Notes: generated from the letters alone by a model not told the origin. 64,000 nucleotides of DNA from Sutcliffiella tianshenii (GCF_016908565.1 NZ_JAFBED010000002.1:124001-188000); one strand, 5' to 3'. Shown: positions 1 through 9,133, numbered from the stretch's first letter. Numbers and translations are program-made.

Positions 1-255
1 TTTCTGGTATTATCCCTCACTTCAAAAATGACTGATATGAAAAAGATAACAGATCAGTTTTGGAAAGTGGGCATTCAACAATTCATCTTTACGAAGAAAG
101 ACGAAACGGCTGAATCAAGCTCGATGTATGCCATGATAGAGCATTATAAAATCGGTGCAGCTTTTATTACAAATGGGCAAAGTGTCCCGGAAGACCTGCA
201 GGTGGCAGATAAGGATCTTGTCATCACAGATTTGATAGAGGAAATCAAGAAATGA
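1..255 (+). CDS. flhF: Flagellar GTPase FlhF, C-terminal end (partial)
   Basis: The reading frame is open from the first base of the window and ends at 255, so only about the last 84 residues are present and the start lies upstream. The segment begins with FLVLSLTSK and continues through KITDQFWKVGIQQFIFTKKDE and YKIGAAFITNGQSVPEDL, which resembles the end of the SRP-type GTPase (NG) domain of FlhF. FlhF is an SRP-like GTPase that acts at the membrane to place flagella. The assignment is supported by the next gene, which starts inside the flhF stop (ATGA overlap) and encodes FlhG, the known FlhF partner. The GTP-binding P-loop is outside the window and cannot be checked. Confidence 0.9.
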   Translation, partial: FLVLSLTSKMTDMKKITDQFWKVGIQQFIFTKKDETAESSSMYAMIEHYKIGAAFITNGQSVPEDLQVADKDLVITDLIEEIKK

Positions 256-1136
256 ATGATCAGGCCAGACTACTCAGAGAACAGATAGAACGGCACCGGG
301 AATCCGTTCAAGGAAACAAGGATCAAAAAGATGCCAAAAGCCTTGCAATCATCAGCGGAAAAGGCGGGGTGGGAAAATCCAATTTTTCATTGAATTTTTC
401 GATAGCCCTACAGCAAAAAGGGAATAAAGTACTCTTGTTCGATTTGGATATCGGAATGGCTAATATAGATATTTTAATGGGTACCACACAGGGATTCAGT
501 ATAGTGAATCTTTTTGAAGAAGGACGTACTCTCGATCAGATCATCCAACGTGGACCGGAAAATCTCTCCTACATAGCCGGAGGGTCTGGATTGACTGAAA
601 TATTCAAAATGGATGAGCAAAAAAGGAGGTTTTTTTTAAGCCAACTGGAAGAAGCTTCAGCCAATTACGATTATATTATATTCGATATGGGAGCGGGTAT
701 CACGGATGAGACCCTTCAGCTATTGTTATCCGTCGAGGAGATATTCCTGCTTACGACATGCGAGCCCACTTCATTAACAGATGCTTATTCCGCACTAAAA
801 TATATCAGTTTGCATGGGGATTCCATCCCATTTCAATTGATCTTGAACAAGGTCCCGGATTTCCAGGTTGCAGCCAACACCGCAGAACGGCTTCAGAGGG
901 TGGCAAAGCAATTTCTAAAGAAAGACCTTCCCTATCTTGGAGCCATCCCGGACGATAAAAATGTGTTGCTTGCCGTCATGGAACAAACTCCATTTCTGCT
1001 GAGAAGTCCTAAATGCCAGGCATCAAAAGCTGTATCCAACATAGCATCCCTGTTCTTGGAGGAAAAGAAAAAAACCATTGCATCATCAGCTCAAAAACCA
1101 TCCCTAGTTGCAAAACTGCTTCGACTTTTTGCTTAA
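252..1136 (+). CDS. flhG: FlhG (YlxH), MinD-like ATPase controlling flagellar number and placement
   Basis: The 294-residue protein has a deviant Walker A motif, SGKGGVGKSNFS, near residue 35 and a Walker B-like LLFDLDIGMANIDILMG shortly after, as in the MinD/ParA/SIMIBI ATPases. The first 25 or so residues are polar (MNDQARLLREQIER), matching the N-terminal segment that in FlhG proteins stimulates FlhF GTPase activity. The C-terminus is basic and amphipathic (VAKLLRLFA), compatible with a membrane-targeting helix. The ATG overlaps the flhF stop by 4 bp, implying translational coupling. The order flhF-flhG-cheB matches B. subtilis. Partners and function are inferred from the family. Confidence 0.95.
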   Translation: MNDQARLLREQIERHRESVQGNKDQKDAKSLAIISGKGGVGKSNFSLNFSIALQQKGNKVLLFDLDIGMANIDILMGTTQGFSIVNLFEEGRTLDQIIQRGPENLSYIAGGSGLTEIFKMDEQKRRFFLSQLEEASANYDYIIFDMGAGITDETLQLLLSVEEIFLLTTCEPTSLTDAYSALKYISLHGDSIPFQLILNKVPDFQVAANTAERLQRVAKQFLKKDLPYLGAIPDDKNVLLAVMEQTPFLLRSPKCQASKAVSNIASLFLEEKKKTIASSAQKPSLVAKLLRLFA

Positions 1137-1182
1137 TGGATGGTTAATGTAACAGCTTTCGAAAAAGGGGCAGTCATACAAC

Positions 1183-2256
1183 ATGAAAAAAATAAAAGTA
1201 TTGGTGACAGACGATTCAATTTTTATGAGGAAGCTGATTTCGGACCTTCTTAAAGATCACCCTGATATTGAAGTGATTGCCACTGCCCGGAATGGGGCCG
1301 AGGCAATTGAAAAAGTGAAGGCACTATCACCGGATGTTGTCACGTTGGATGTCGAAATGCCTGTAATGGACGGGCTTGAAGCATTAAAGCGAATAATGGC
1401 AAGATCACCTGTACCTGTCATCATGCTTTCAAGTACAACCTCCACAGGGTCTTTGAATACCATTCTGGCGATTGAAAATGGCGCAGTGGACTTTGTTGCA
1501 AAACCTTCAGGTGCAATCTCCCTGGATATCTTTAAGGTGAAAGAGGAATTGATTGAGAAAATCCTGCTTGCAGCATCTTCCAATTTCCATTCTTTGCTCG
1601 GAAGAAACACTCAACAAAAAAACATTCCGCTAAATGGCACTCTGTATAGTACAATGGACCTAGTTGCAGAGAAAACAAAGTGGAATAGGTCTGTTATCTG
1701 TATCGGGACCTCGACTGGGGGTCCCAGAGCGTTGCAAACATTACTGACTTCGCTGCCGAATAAGTTGAAAACACCTGTTTTCATCGTTCAACATATGCCG
1801 AGGCAATTTACAAAATCTTTGGCAGAGCGACTCAATTCCTTATGCAGCTTCCCTGTTACAGAAGCTGTCCATGGGGAAAGAGTGATAAACGGTACCGCCT
1901 ATATCGCGCCGGGCGGGTATCATATGGAAGTGGAAGAGAAGAGAGGAGAGCTATACATCTCCTTGAATGAAGATATTCCTGTAAAAGGCCATCGTCCTGC
2001 CGTGGACAACCTATTTGCTTCTTTGAGTACATTAAAGAAGACACGAAAAATAGCAGTGGTCCTTACAGGAATGGGTGCCGATGGAGCTATCGGCATAAAA
2101 AAACTTAAAGAAAGTGGACACACGGTTGCAATAGCCGAGTCGGAACAGACTTCCATTGTGTATGGCATGCCTAATGCAGCCGTTCAGACAGGACTTGTGG
2201 ATCACATCGAAAATCTTGAAGATATTGCTGTCGTCATTCAGCAATATACATTGTGA
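1183..2256 (+). CDS. cheB: Chemotaxis response regulator protein-glutamate methylesterase CheB
   Basis: The 357-residue protein has an N-terminal receiver domain with the acidic pair D10-D11, the phospho-acceptor D56 in TLDVEMPVMDG, and a conserved Thr/Ser region (VIMLSSTT). A linker of about 50 residues leads to the methylesterase domain. That domain shows the catalytic serine motif CIGTSTGGPRAL, the histidine motif FIVQHMPRQFT and the aspartate motif VVLTGMGADGAIG. CheB removes methyl groups from (and can deamidate) methyl-accepting chemoreceptors. It lies 46 bp after flhG and 15 bp before cheA, in one transcription unit. Length and motif set are normal, so the protein should be active. Confidence 0.97.
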   Translation: MKKIKVLVTDDSIFMRKLISDLLKDHPDIEVIATARNGAEAIEKVKALSPDVVTLDVEMPVMDGLEALKRIMARSPVPVIMLSSTTSTGSLNTILAIENGAVDFVAKPSGAISLDIFKVKEELIEKILLAASSNFHSLLGRNTQQKNIPLNGTLYSTMDLVAEKTKWNRSVICIGTSTGGPRALQTLLTSLPNKLKTPVFIVQHMPRQFTKSLAERLNSLCSFPVTEAVHGERVINGTAYIAPGGYHMEVEEKRGELYISLNEDIPVKGHRPAVDNLFASLSTLKKTRKIAVVLTGMGADGAIGIKKLKESGHTVAIAESEQTSIVYGMPNAAVQTGLVDHIENLEDIAVVIQQYTL

Positions 2257-2271
2257 TAGGGGTGTTTCAAT

Positions 2272-4311
2272 ATGGAATTAAGCCAATATTTAGATATTTT
2301 CCTTGAAGAGAGCAAGGAACATTTAGAAACTATCAATAATCAGCTTGTAGAATTGGAACGAAATCCTCAGAGTATCGAAATTGTCAATGAAATCTTCCGA
2401 TCCGCACATACACTAAAAGGGATGTCTGCCACGATGGGCTATGAAGATCTGGCGAGTCTGACACATCAGATGGAAAATGTGCTGGATATGATCCGGAATC
2501 ACAAACTATCTGTATCTTCCAATCTATTGGATGTAATTTTCCGCTCGGTAGAGTATCTTGAGGAAATGGTATTTTCCATTGCAGATGGCGGAGATGGGAA
2601 AAAAGATGTATCGGATGTAGTTGCCCTGCTAGTGAAAATAGAAAAAGGCGAAATGATCGAAACTGTATCAAATTCGGCGAGTGGATCGGAAGAGGAGCAT
2701 GAATATGATTCGTATGAATTGACGATTCTACAACAATCCGAAGAACAGGGGTATCTGCCTCTAGAGGTGAAAGTCACTCTACGTAAAGACTGTCTTTTAA
2801 AGGCTGCAAGGGTATTCATGGTCTTTGAGGTTGTGGAGCAGATCGGGGAAGTAATCAAATCAACCCCCCCGGTAGAACAACTTGAAGAGGAAAACTTCGA
2901 TGATTCTTTCGTTGTGACGATGGTTACTAAAGAGAATCAAGAGGATGTCATAGAAAGAATCATGAAGGTTTCTGAAGTGGAAAAGGTTGAAATCAACATC
3001 ATACATACTAAAAATCTTTCTGTAATGGAAAAAAAGGACACCCCTATTGAGCCAGATGCAGATAAAGATGAATTTGCTCCATCAATTACAGAAGTGGCGG
3101 CAGCGGTGGAGCCCGCCGCTAAGACACCTGACACACCAACTGCCACAAAGGCTGGCCAAACGAACAAAACCATCCGGGTAAGTATCGATAGACTGGATGG
3201 CCTGATGAATCTGTTTGAGGAACTAGTGATTGATAGAGGCAGGCTGGAGCAGATTTCAAAGGAATTGAATGAAGCGGAATTGATTGAAACTGTGGAAAGA
3301 ATGTCGAGAATATCGAATGATCTTCAGAATATCATCTTGAATATGCGAATGGTTCCTATTGAAACAGTCTTTAACCGCTTCCCTCGAATGGTGCGACAGC
3401 TTGCAAGGGATCTGGGCAAGAAGGTTGAAATAGAAATAATCGGTGCAGAAACGGAATTGGATCGCACCGTAATGGATGAGATTGGCGATCCGCTTGTACA
3501 TCTTCTTCGCAACGCTATCGACCATGGCATTGAGATGCCGGATAAAAGAAGGTCGGCTGGTAAGGATGAGGAAGGTAAGATTACATTGAAAGCCTTTCAC
3601 AGCGGAAACCATGTTTTTATCGAAATCGTCGACAATGGTGGGGGCATATCAAGGCAGAAGGTCCTTAACAAAGCGATCAGCCGCGGCATTGTGGCCAAGC
3701 AGGCTGCTGATAGCTTAACAGATCAGGAAGTTTTCCAGCTTATCCTATCCTCTGGATTCTCGACAGCAGAAGTCATCTCGGATATTTCAGGACGTGGTGT
3801 CGGGTTGGATGTGGTAAAAAATACGATAGAATCACTTGGTGGGAATATCACGATAGATTCTACGGAAGGAAAAGGGACAACCTTCTCCATTCAATTGCCA
3901 TTGACCTTGTCTATCATTTCTGTACTTTTGACAGAAGTAGAAAAAGAGAAATATGCCATTCCATTATCTAGCATCATTGAGACGGCGATTATTAAGAAGG
4001 AGGAGATCCTGACTGCTCATGGACAGGAAGTAATTGATTTCCGGGGTAAAATTGTGCCGATCGTACACCTGGAAAAAGTATTCCATGTCAAAAAGGAAGA
4101 TTGCATGCAGGCAGACCTATACTCCATCGTCCTGGTGAAAAAGGGTGAAAAAATGGCTGCGCTTGTGGTGGACTCCTTCATCGGACAGCAAGAGGTTGTC
4201 TTGAAGGCGCTTGGACAATATCTGAGTACCACATACGCCATAAGCGGAGCTACAATACTCGGAGATGGTCAGGTTGCGTTGATTGTAGACTGCAATGCTC
4301 TAATAAAATAA
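2272..4311 (+). CDS. cheA: Chemotaxis sensor histidine kinase CheA
   Basis: The 679-residue kinase has the usual P1-P5 order. P1 is the histidine phosphotransfer domain with H46 in SAHTLKGMSATMGYEDL. It is followed by a P2 region and an Ala/Pro/Glu-rich linker around residues 265-300. P3 is the dimerisation domain (DRLDGLMNLFEELVIDRGRLEQ). P4 is the HATPase domain with N box HLLRNAIDHGIE, G1 box VDNGGGI and G2 box GRGVGLDVV. P5 is a CheW-like domain. CheA phosphorylates CheY and CheB in response to receptor arrays at the membrane. All catalytic boxes are intact. It sits between cheB and cheW in the fla/che operon. Confidence 0.98.
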   Translation: MELSQYLDIFLEESKEHLETINNQLVELERNPQSIEIVNEIFRSAHTLKGMSATMGYEDLASLTHQMENVLDMIRNHKLSVSSNLLDVIFRSVEYLEEMVFSIADGGDGKKDVSDVVALLVKIEKGEMIETVSNSASGSEEEHEYDSYELTILQQSEEQGYLPLEVKVTLRKDCLLKAARVFMVFEVVEQIGEVIKSTPPVEQLEEENFDDSFVVTMVTKENQEDVIERIMKVSEVEKVEINIIHTKNLSVMEKKDTPIEPDADKDEFAPSITEVAAAVEPAAKTPDTPTATKAGQTNKTIRVSIDRLDGLMNLFEELVIDRGRLEQISKELNEAELIETVERMSRISNDLQNIILNMRMVPIETVFNRFPRMVRQLARDLGKKVEIEIIGAETELDRTVMDEIGDPLVHLLRNAIDHGIEMPDKRRSAGKDEEGKITLKAFHSGNHVFIEIVDNGGGISRQKVLNKAISRGIVAKQAADSLTDQEVFQLILSSGFSTAEVISDISGRGVGLDVVKNTIESLGGNITIDSTEGKGTTFSIQLPLTLSIISVLLTEVEKEKYAIPLSSIIETAIIKKEEILTAHGQEVIDFRGKIVPIVHLEKVFHVKKEDCMQADLYSIVLVKKGEKMAALVVDSFIGQQEVVLKALGQYLSTTYAISGATILGDGQVALIVDCNALIK

Positions 4312-4361
4312 TAATTTTGCGTTTCATAGTCTTGATTTCTGAATTGACTGGAGGAAGAGGA

Positions 4362-4811
4362 ATGCAGACAACTGCTCAACAATTAAAACTGATTATTTTT
4401 GAACTGAATAAAGAGGAATACTCCATACCGGTTCAGCAGGTCCGCTCCATCGAAAAATTGATACCCATTACGCGGGTACCCAATGTGCCTGCCCATATCA
4501 AGGGTGTCATCAATCTGCGTGGCGTCATTACACCGATTGTTGACCTGCGTACAAGATTTGATTTTCCCCAAAAGCAATATGATGAAAGAACAAGAATCAT
4601 CATTACAGCTGTAGGCGAGATCGAAGTGGGATTTATCGTGGATGCTGCAAACGATGTGCTCGACATCCTCGAAGAATCAATAGAACCGGCTCCAGAAGTA
4701 GTGGGAGCGGTGGAAACCAAATATGTCCAGGGTGTAGTGAAGATTGATAGAAGGCTGTTTGTTTGCTTGGATCTACATGAAGTCCTGCAATTGGAATCCA
4801 TCCATGACTGA
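4362..4811 (+). CDS. cheW: Chemotaxis coupling protein CheW
   Basis: I place the start at the ATG at 4362, just after a GGAGGAAGAGG ribosome binding site, giving 149 residues. An in-frame upstream ATG at 4317 would add 15 residues that do not resemble the family. The protein is a single CheW domain (KLIIFELNKEEYSIPVQQVRSIE, then GVINLRGVITPIVDLR, the signature found in CheW and CheV). It links CheA to the methyl-accepting receptors. Its last codons overlap the start of cheC by 8 bp, so the two are probably translationally coupled. Confidence 0.95.
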   Translation: MQTTAQQLKLIIFELNKEEYSIPVQQVRSIEKLIPITRVPNVPAHIKGVINLRGVITPIVDLRTRFDFPQKQYDERTRIIITAVGEIEVGFIVDAANDVLDILEESIEPAPEVVGAVETKYVQGVVKIDRRLFVCLDLHEVLQLESIHD

Positions 4812-5439
4812 TATGCACCATCAGGATAAACAAGTCGAATTGGACCTGTTGAAGGAGCTTGGCAATATCGGCGCAGGAAATGCCGCAACCGCTTTGTCAC
4901 AGCTTTTGAATAAGGATATATATATGAACGTCCCTAAAGCGAAAATTGTAAGCTTCAATGAAATGATGGAACTTGCCGGCGGTCCCGAAAGGCCGGTCGC
5001 AGCTGTGTTTTTGACAATGGAAGGGGAAATTGCCGGCAGCTTGTTCTTTGTGCTTTCCTTGGAAGATGCAACCAGGCTAATACAGCAGCTTGTAGAAGAC
5101 GCCAGCCTGAATAAAGAAAGCTTGCCGCAACATGAAATGGCTTTATCTGCCCTGCAGGAGCTCGGTAATATAGTCTCTGCTCATTATTTGACGGCATTAT
5201 CAGAAGCTATTGGCCTACTTGTGACCCCATCTGTACCACAGGTTTCAGTGGATATGGTGGGGGCGATCGTCATGGCTGGTCTGCTGGAGATTTCACATGT
5301 GAGTGACAATGCGATATTCATAGATACCGAATTATCACAAACCTCTGATGTGACGGCTGAAAAAATAAAGGGTCATTTCTTCCTTATTCCTTTTCCAGAT
5401 TCATTTGACAAAATTTTGACGGAATTGGGTGCGAAGTAA
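4804..5439 (+). CDS. cheC: CheY-P phosphatase CheC
   Basis: The start is taken at ATG 4804 (MTDMHHQDKQVEL), giving 211 residues; ATG 4813 is also possible. No strong Shine-Dalgarno sequence precedes either, and the start lies inside the cheW stop, so initiation probably depends on coupling to cheW. The two phosphatase motifs of the CheC/CheX/FliY family are visible: LKELGNIGAGNAATAL near residue 18 and LQELGNIVSAHYLTAL near residue 115. CheC dephosphorylates CheY-P and binds CheD to control receptor adaptation. The gene immediately precedes cheD, its functional partner. Confidence 0.94.
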   Translation: MTDMHHQDKQVELDLLKELGNIGAGNAATALSQLLNKDIYMNVPKAKIVSFNEMMELAGGPERPVAAVFLTMEGEIAGSLFFVLSLEDATRLIQQLVEDASLNKESLPQHEMALSALQELGNIVSAHYLTALSEAIGLLVTPSVPQVSVDMVGAIVMAGLLEISHVSDNAIFIDTELSQTSDVTAEKIKGHFFLIPFPDSFDKILTELGAK

Positions 5440-5940
5440 ATGCTTGGTGTACAAAATGTCGTCAAAGTAGGTATTGCAGAAATGAATATTGTCCAGGTTC
5501 CGCAATTCATCCGCACATCAGGTCTCGGGTCATGTGTCGGAGTCGTCCTTTATGATGCGACATCAAAGATAGCGGGGATGGTACATGTCATGCTTCCGAC
5601 TTCAAATCTTGCCAGGACATCAGATTTTAACCCTTGTAAATATGCCGATACAGGAGTGGATCATCTGCTTCGGGCTGTCATAAATAGTGGGGCAAGCCTT
5701 CCGAAATTACGGGCAAAAATCGCCGGTGGGGCTCAGATGTTCCAATTTTCCAGCTCCAGCAGTGAAATGATGCGGATCGGTCCCAGAAATGTCGAGGCTG
5801 TAAGGGAAAGACTTGAATCACACCACATACCCCTGATAAGCGAGGATTGCGGGGGGAACAGCGGTAGGACCATTGAATTCAATCCGGATTCAGGGAAACT
5901 CATGATCAAGACGGTCAATAAAAGTATCACTTATATATAA
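5440..5940 (+). CDS. cheD: Chemoreceptor glutamine deamidase CheD
   Basis: The ATG directly follows the cheC stop (TAAATG), giving a 166-residue protein. The catalytic cysteine C32 lies in TSGLGSCVGVVLYD and the histidine H49 in AGMVHVMLP, the Cys-His pair of the CheD family. CheD deamidates specific glutamines in chemoreceptors and stimulates CheC when bound to it. Adjacency to cheC agrees with the CheC-CheD complex known in B. subtilis. Confidence 0.95.
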   Translation: MLGVQNVVKVGIAEMNIVQVPQFIRTSGLGSCVGVVLYDATSKIAGMVHVMLPTSNLARTSDFNPCKYADTGVDHLLRAVINSGASLPKLRAKIAGGAQMFQFSSSSSEMMRIGPRNVEAVRERLESHHIPLISEDCGGNSGRTIEFNPDSGKLMIKTVNKSITYI

Positions 5941-5975
5941 TGCTTCATTCTTAGCGGTAAAAAGGGGGGAAAGCC

Positions 5976-6740
5976 ATGAGTACAATATCATCGAGCAAGG
6001 AATCAAGCTTCTGGGATCTTTGGAAATCGAAAAAAGATCAGGATGCAGGGGATTATCTAGTGAAGAAATATATGCCACTTGTCCACTATCATGTTCAACG
6101 GATCGCAACAGGCCTACCCAAAAGTGTAAAAAGAGAAGAACTGAAAAGCTTGGCATTGGTCGGGTTATTTGATGCAATCGAAAAATTCGACCCTACAAGG
6201 GATTTGAAATTTGATACCTATGCCTCCTTCCGAATACGCGGATCGATCATCGATGGATTAAGGAAGGAAGATTGGCTGCCAAGAAGCCTGCGGGAAAAAT
6301 CAAAAAGGATCGAAGCGGCAATGGAAAGATTGGAACAGTCTCTCATGAGAAATGCAACCTTAGAGGAATTGGCGGAGGAACTCTCCATGCCGGAAGAGGA
6401 AATTGCCGCCATTACTCATGAGGTGTTCTTTTCCAATGTTCTTTCCATCGATGATATGCCGAAGGATCAGGATGATTCTACTCAACAAGCCTTCGCTCTG
6501 AAGGATGAATCAAGCATTTCCCCTGAACAGGAATTGTTGAAATCCGAAGAGATCCAGCATCTGATCGACCAGATAGAAAAGCTTAATGACAATGAAAAGC
6601 TGGTTATCAGTCTTTTTTATAAAGAGGAGCTGACATTGACGGAGATCGGTCAGGTGCTCGGTCTTACAACCTCACGGATTTCGCAGATACATTCCAAAGC
6701 GATCTTTAAATTGCGCAAAGAATTGACTGCAATGATCTGA
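5976..6740 (+). CDS. sigD: RNA polymerase sigma factor SigD (flagellar/motility, FliA family)
   Basis: The 254-residue protein starts at ATG 5976 after a strong AAAGGGGGG site. It shows sigma-70 region 2 (GLFDAIEKFDPTRDLKFDTYASFRIRG, then SIIDGLRKEDWLPRSLREK), region 3 and the region 4 helix-turn-helix (LTLTEIGQVLGLTTSRISQIHSKAI). This is the layout of the FliA/WhiG/SigD group. It directs RNA polymerase to late flagellar, chemotaxis and autolysin genes. As in B. subtilis it is near the end of the fla/che operon. Here it is followed by about 0.9 kb of repeats rather than directly by swrB. Confidence 0.97.
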   Translation: MSTISSSKESSFWDLWKSKKDQDAGDYLVKKYMPLVHYHVQRIATGLPKSVKREELKSLALVGLFDAIEKFDPTRDLKFDTYASFRIRGSIIDGLRKEDWLPRSLREKSKRIEAAMERLEQSLMRNATLEELAEELSMPEEEIAAITHEVFFSNVLSIDDMPKDQDDSTQQAFALKDESSISPEQELLKSEEIQHLIDQIEKLNDNEKLVISLFYKEELTLTEIGQVLGLTTSRISQIHSKAIFKLRKELTAMI

Positions 6741-6761
6741 GGGAGTGGCCATGGAAACTCC

Positions 6762-6897
6762 CCTGTTGATTTCCGCTGCAGGAGTTCGCTTTCCGCGGGC
6801 GGTCTCGGGAGCCTCCTCGGCGCTGTTGGCGCCTGTGGGGTCTCCCTCGACACGCTGCATCCGTAGGAGTCTCACTCCCTCCGCTACAACCAACAGG
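6762..6897 (+). repeat. Dispersed ~130-bp GC-rich palindromic element, copy 1
   Basis: The element begins with CCTGTTGATTTCCG and ends with CAACAGG, so the termini are inverted repeats. Inside are blocks shared with two other copies in the window: CGCTTTCCGCGGG, GAGCCTCCTCGG, a GGGGTCTC block and TAGGAGTCTCA. It is far richer in GC than its surroundings and has internal self-complementarity, so it could fold as a multi-stem RNA. No transposase is present. Similar intergenic elements are, from memory, widespread in Bacillaceae genomes, but I cannot name a registered family. Confidence 0.8.
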
Positions 6898-6966
6898 AGG
6901 CGTTCAGAATTAATATTTTTCTTCAATTAAAATGGCTTTGTCCATAAAGAAATTTTGTTGAAAAGG

Positions 6967-7434
6967 TCATCATCGGGTTTATTAAGACCATTACTCCACA
7001 AGATGGTCGACGTTTAGTTCATCATCGGGGTTATGAAGACCATTACTCCACAAGATGGTCGACGTTTAGTTCATCATCGGGGTTATGAAGACCATTACTC
7101 CACAAGATGGCCGGCGTTTAGGTCATCATCAGGGTTATGAAGACTTTTACTCCACAAGATGGTCAGCGTTTAGGTCATCATCAGGGTTATGAAGACCATT
7201 ACTCCACAAGATGGCCGGCGTTTAGGTCATCATCGGGGTTATGAAGGCCATTACTCCACAAGGTGGTCGACGTTTAGGTCATCATCGGGGTTATGAAGAC
7301 CATTACTCGACAAGATGGTCAGCGTTTAGGTCATCATCAGGGTTATGAAGACTTTTACTCCACAAGATGGTCAGCGTTTAGGTCATCATCAGGGTTATGA
7401 AGACCATTACTCCACAAGATGGCCGGCGTTATGG
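6967..7434. repeat. Tandem array of nine 52-bp units
   Basis: The motif TCATCATC recurs at 6967, 7019, 7071, 7123, 7175, 7227, 7279, 7331 and 7383, an exact 52-bp spacing nine times. Units differ at a few positions: ATCGGGG or ATCAGGG; GAAGACCATT or GAAGACTTTT; ATGGTCGACG, ATGGTCAGCG or ATGGCCGGCG. Units 4-5 and 8-9 carry the same variant pair, which suggests a later duplication of a four-unit block. Most units contain the inverted repeat GACCAT/ATGGTC around an 11-base loop. There are no unique spacers, so this is not CRISPR. Because 52 is not a multiple of 3, it is not a peptide repeat. Confidence 0.95.
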
Positions 7435-7647
7435 TCTACATTTGGCTCATAAAACTTCTATCCATCATCCACGATTTCCTAGTTCTGCGGGGATGTAGCA
7501 TTTGATGGAGAAGTACCTTGGGGAAAGTCAGATTTAGAAATCGACAGAGTATTAAATAGAAATCCCAAAACCCAAAAGCCGGTTGCGTTCATATTCTTAT
7601 GCGATCGGCTACATCTATGATCTTGTTGGAAAAGGAGCGTGTTACAT

Positions 7648-8130
7648 GTGACAACCTTATTCATGGTGATTAACTTCGCTCTTGGTTTATTGGCTATTTT
7701 CCTTGTTATTATCCTTTATATAAAATTTTCAGCAGTCCAGAGGCTGGAACAGGATTATCGTAAGCTGCTGAAGGAAGCAGAGGAAACGATTGGTTCCTAT
7801 GTTTATGAATTGAAGGAAGAGAATGAAGCTTTTCTATCCAAATTCAAGGAACGTCAAACGGTTGTGAAAGAGCAAGAAGGAAGTACCGGAGAAATTTCCT
7901 TTGACAAAAAGGAGCCGGAAATCACCCAGGACGACATCAATTCTTTGCTAAGTGAAAGTATAGATGCAGCCTCGATGGACAATAACAAAAAGGCAATCGC
8001 TTTTGAAGAACTGAGTACCTACGATCAAGTGGCGATTCTCCTCGAAGAAGGCTATACTATGGAGGAAATTGCAAAGAAATTGAATAAAGGCAAGACGGAA
8101 ATAGAGCTATTATGGAAAATTCGACAGTGA
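7648..8130 (+). CDS. swrB: SwrB (YlxL)-like membrane-anchored swarming motility protein
   Basis: I choose the GTG at 7648, which is 10 bases from an AAAGGAG site; the in-frame GTG at 7639 is too close to that site. The 160-residue product has an N-terminal membrane anchor (LFMVINFALGLLAIFLVIILYI), then a coiled-coil-prone segment (residues about 28-70, rich in Glu/Lys) and an acidic middle. The C-terminal ~45 residues (STYDQVAILLEEGYTMEEIAKKLNKGKTEIELLWKIR) look like a degenerate helix-turn-helix. The position after sigD and before rpsB, plus the length, match B. subtilis SwrB, which promotes flagellar type III export assembly and SigD activity. Sequence similarity in this family is low, so the call rests largely on synteny and architecture. 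Confidence 0.75.
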   Translation: MTTLFMVINFALGLLAIFLVIILYIKFSAVQRLEQDYRKLLKEAEETIGSYVYELKEENEAFLSKFKERQTVVKEQEGSTGEISFDKKEPEITQDDINSLLSESIDAASMDNNKKAIAFEELSTYDQVAILLEEGYTMEEIAKKLNKGKTEIELLWKIRQ

Positions 8131-8144
8131 TGAGCAATTACGAC

Positions 8145-8173
8145 TTGATTGTAAAATGTGATTGTGATATATT
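8145..8173 (+). promoter_or_regulatory. Predicted sigma-A promoter for rpsB
   Basis: TTGATT at 8145-8150 and TATATT at 8168-8173 are separated by exactly 17 bp. This would start transcription near 8180 and leave a leader of about 110 nt before the rpsB ATG at 8290. It lies just downstream of swrB and would separate ribosomal protein expression from the motility operon. Experimental start sites are not known to me for this organism. Confidence 0.65.
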
Positions 8174-8277
8174 TATTTTCGGTGTTATAAATTCACACGT
8201 TTACTGATTCGGGCATTGGTGCTGACTTGTTCAGTTTTGCCTGGAAATGAAGTGGACGGAGGAAAAAAAACCATTAG

Positions 8278-8997
<720 letters not shown>

Positions 8998-9009
8998 TTT
9001 GATTTAAGA

Positions 9010-9050
9010 AAAAGGTGATAAGAGGGGAAAGCCTTTTATCACTTTTTTTT
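9010..9050 (+). terminator. Terminator or attenuator between rpsB and tsf
   Basis: GTGATAA (9015-9021) pairs with TTATCAC (9036-9042), extended by A/T pairs, and is followed by eight T residues. It probably ends part of the rpsB transcripts and so sets the rpsB to tsf ratio. Confidence 0.8.
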
Positions 9051-9066
9051 GGAAAATATCGTACAT

Positions 9067-9102
9067 GATGGAGGCGTGGACCAAATGGATCCCCGCACCA
9101 TC
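9067..9102 (+). promoter_or_regulatory. Irregular hairpin in the tsf leader
   Basis: GATGG at 9067-9071 can pair with CCATC at 9098-9102, with inner GCG/CGC and GG/CC steps interrupted by single mismatches. It is not followed by a T run, so it is not a terminator. It lies 31 bases before the tsf ATG and could be a processing or regulatory structure. The function is unknown. Confidence 0.4.
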
Positions 9103-9133
9103 AGATTTACATACACTAAGGAGGATTATTACT

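Larger units (their letters stand above)
6741..7647. other. Repeat-filled gap between sigD and swrB
   Basis: This 907-bp stretch has no credible gene. It holds a short GGGAGT/ACTCCC hairpin (6741-6763) just after the sigD stop, one ~130-bp dispersed element (6762-6897), a nine-unit array of 52-bp tandem repeats (6967-7434), and about 210 bp of unassigned sequence before the swrB ribosome binding site. I found no convincing sigma-A promoter in the last part. In B. subtilis swrB follows sigD closely, so the gap is an insertion or expansion relative to that order. Confidence 0.8.

Noticed and set aside
6745-6930. Small ORF of 61 codons after sigD
   Set aside because: It lies over the GC-rich dispersed element, has no good ribosome binding site, and its translation is explained by the repeat.
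6967-7434. CRISPR array
   Set aside because: The whole 52-bp unit repeats with no unique spacers, and no cas genes are in the window.
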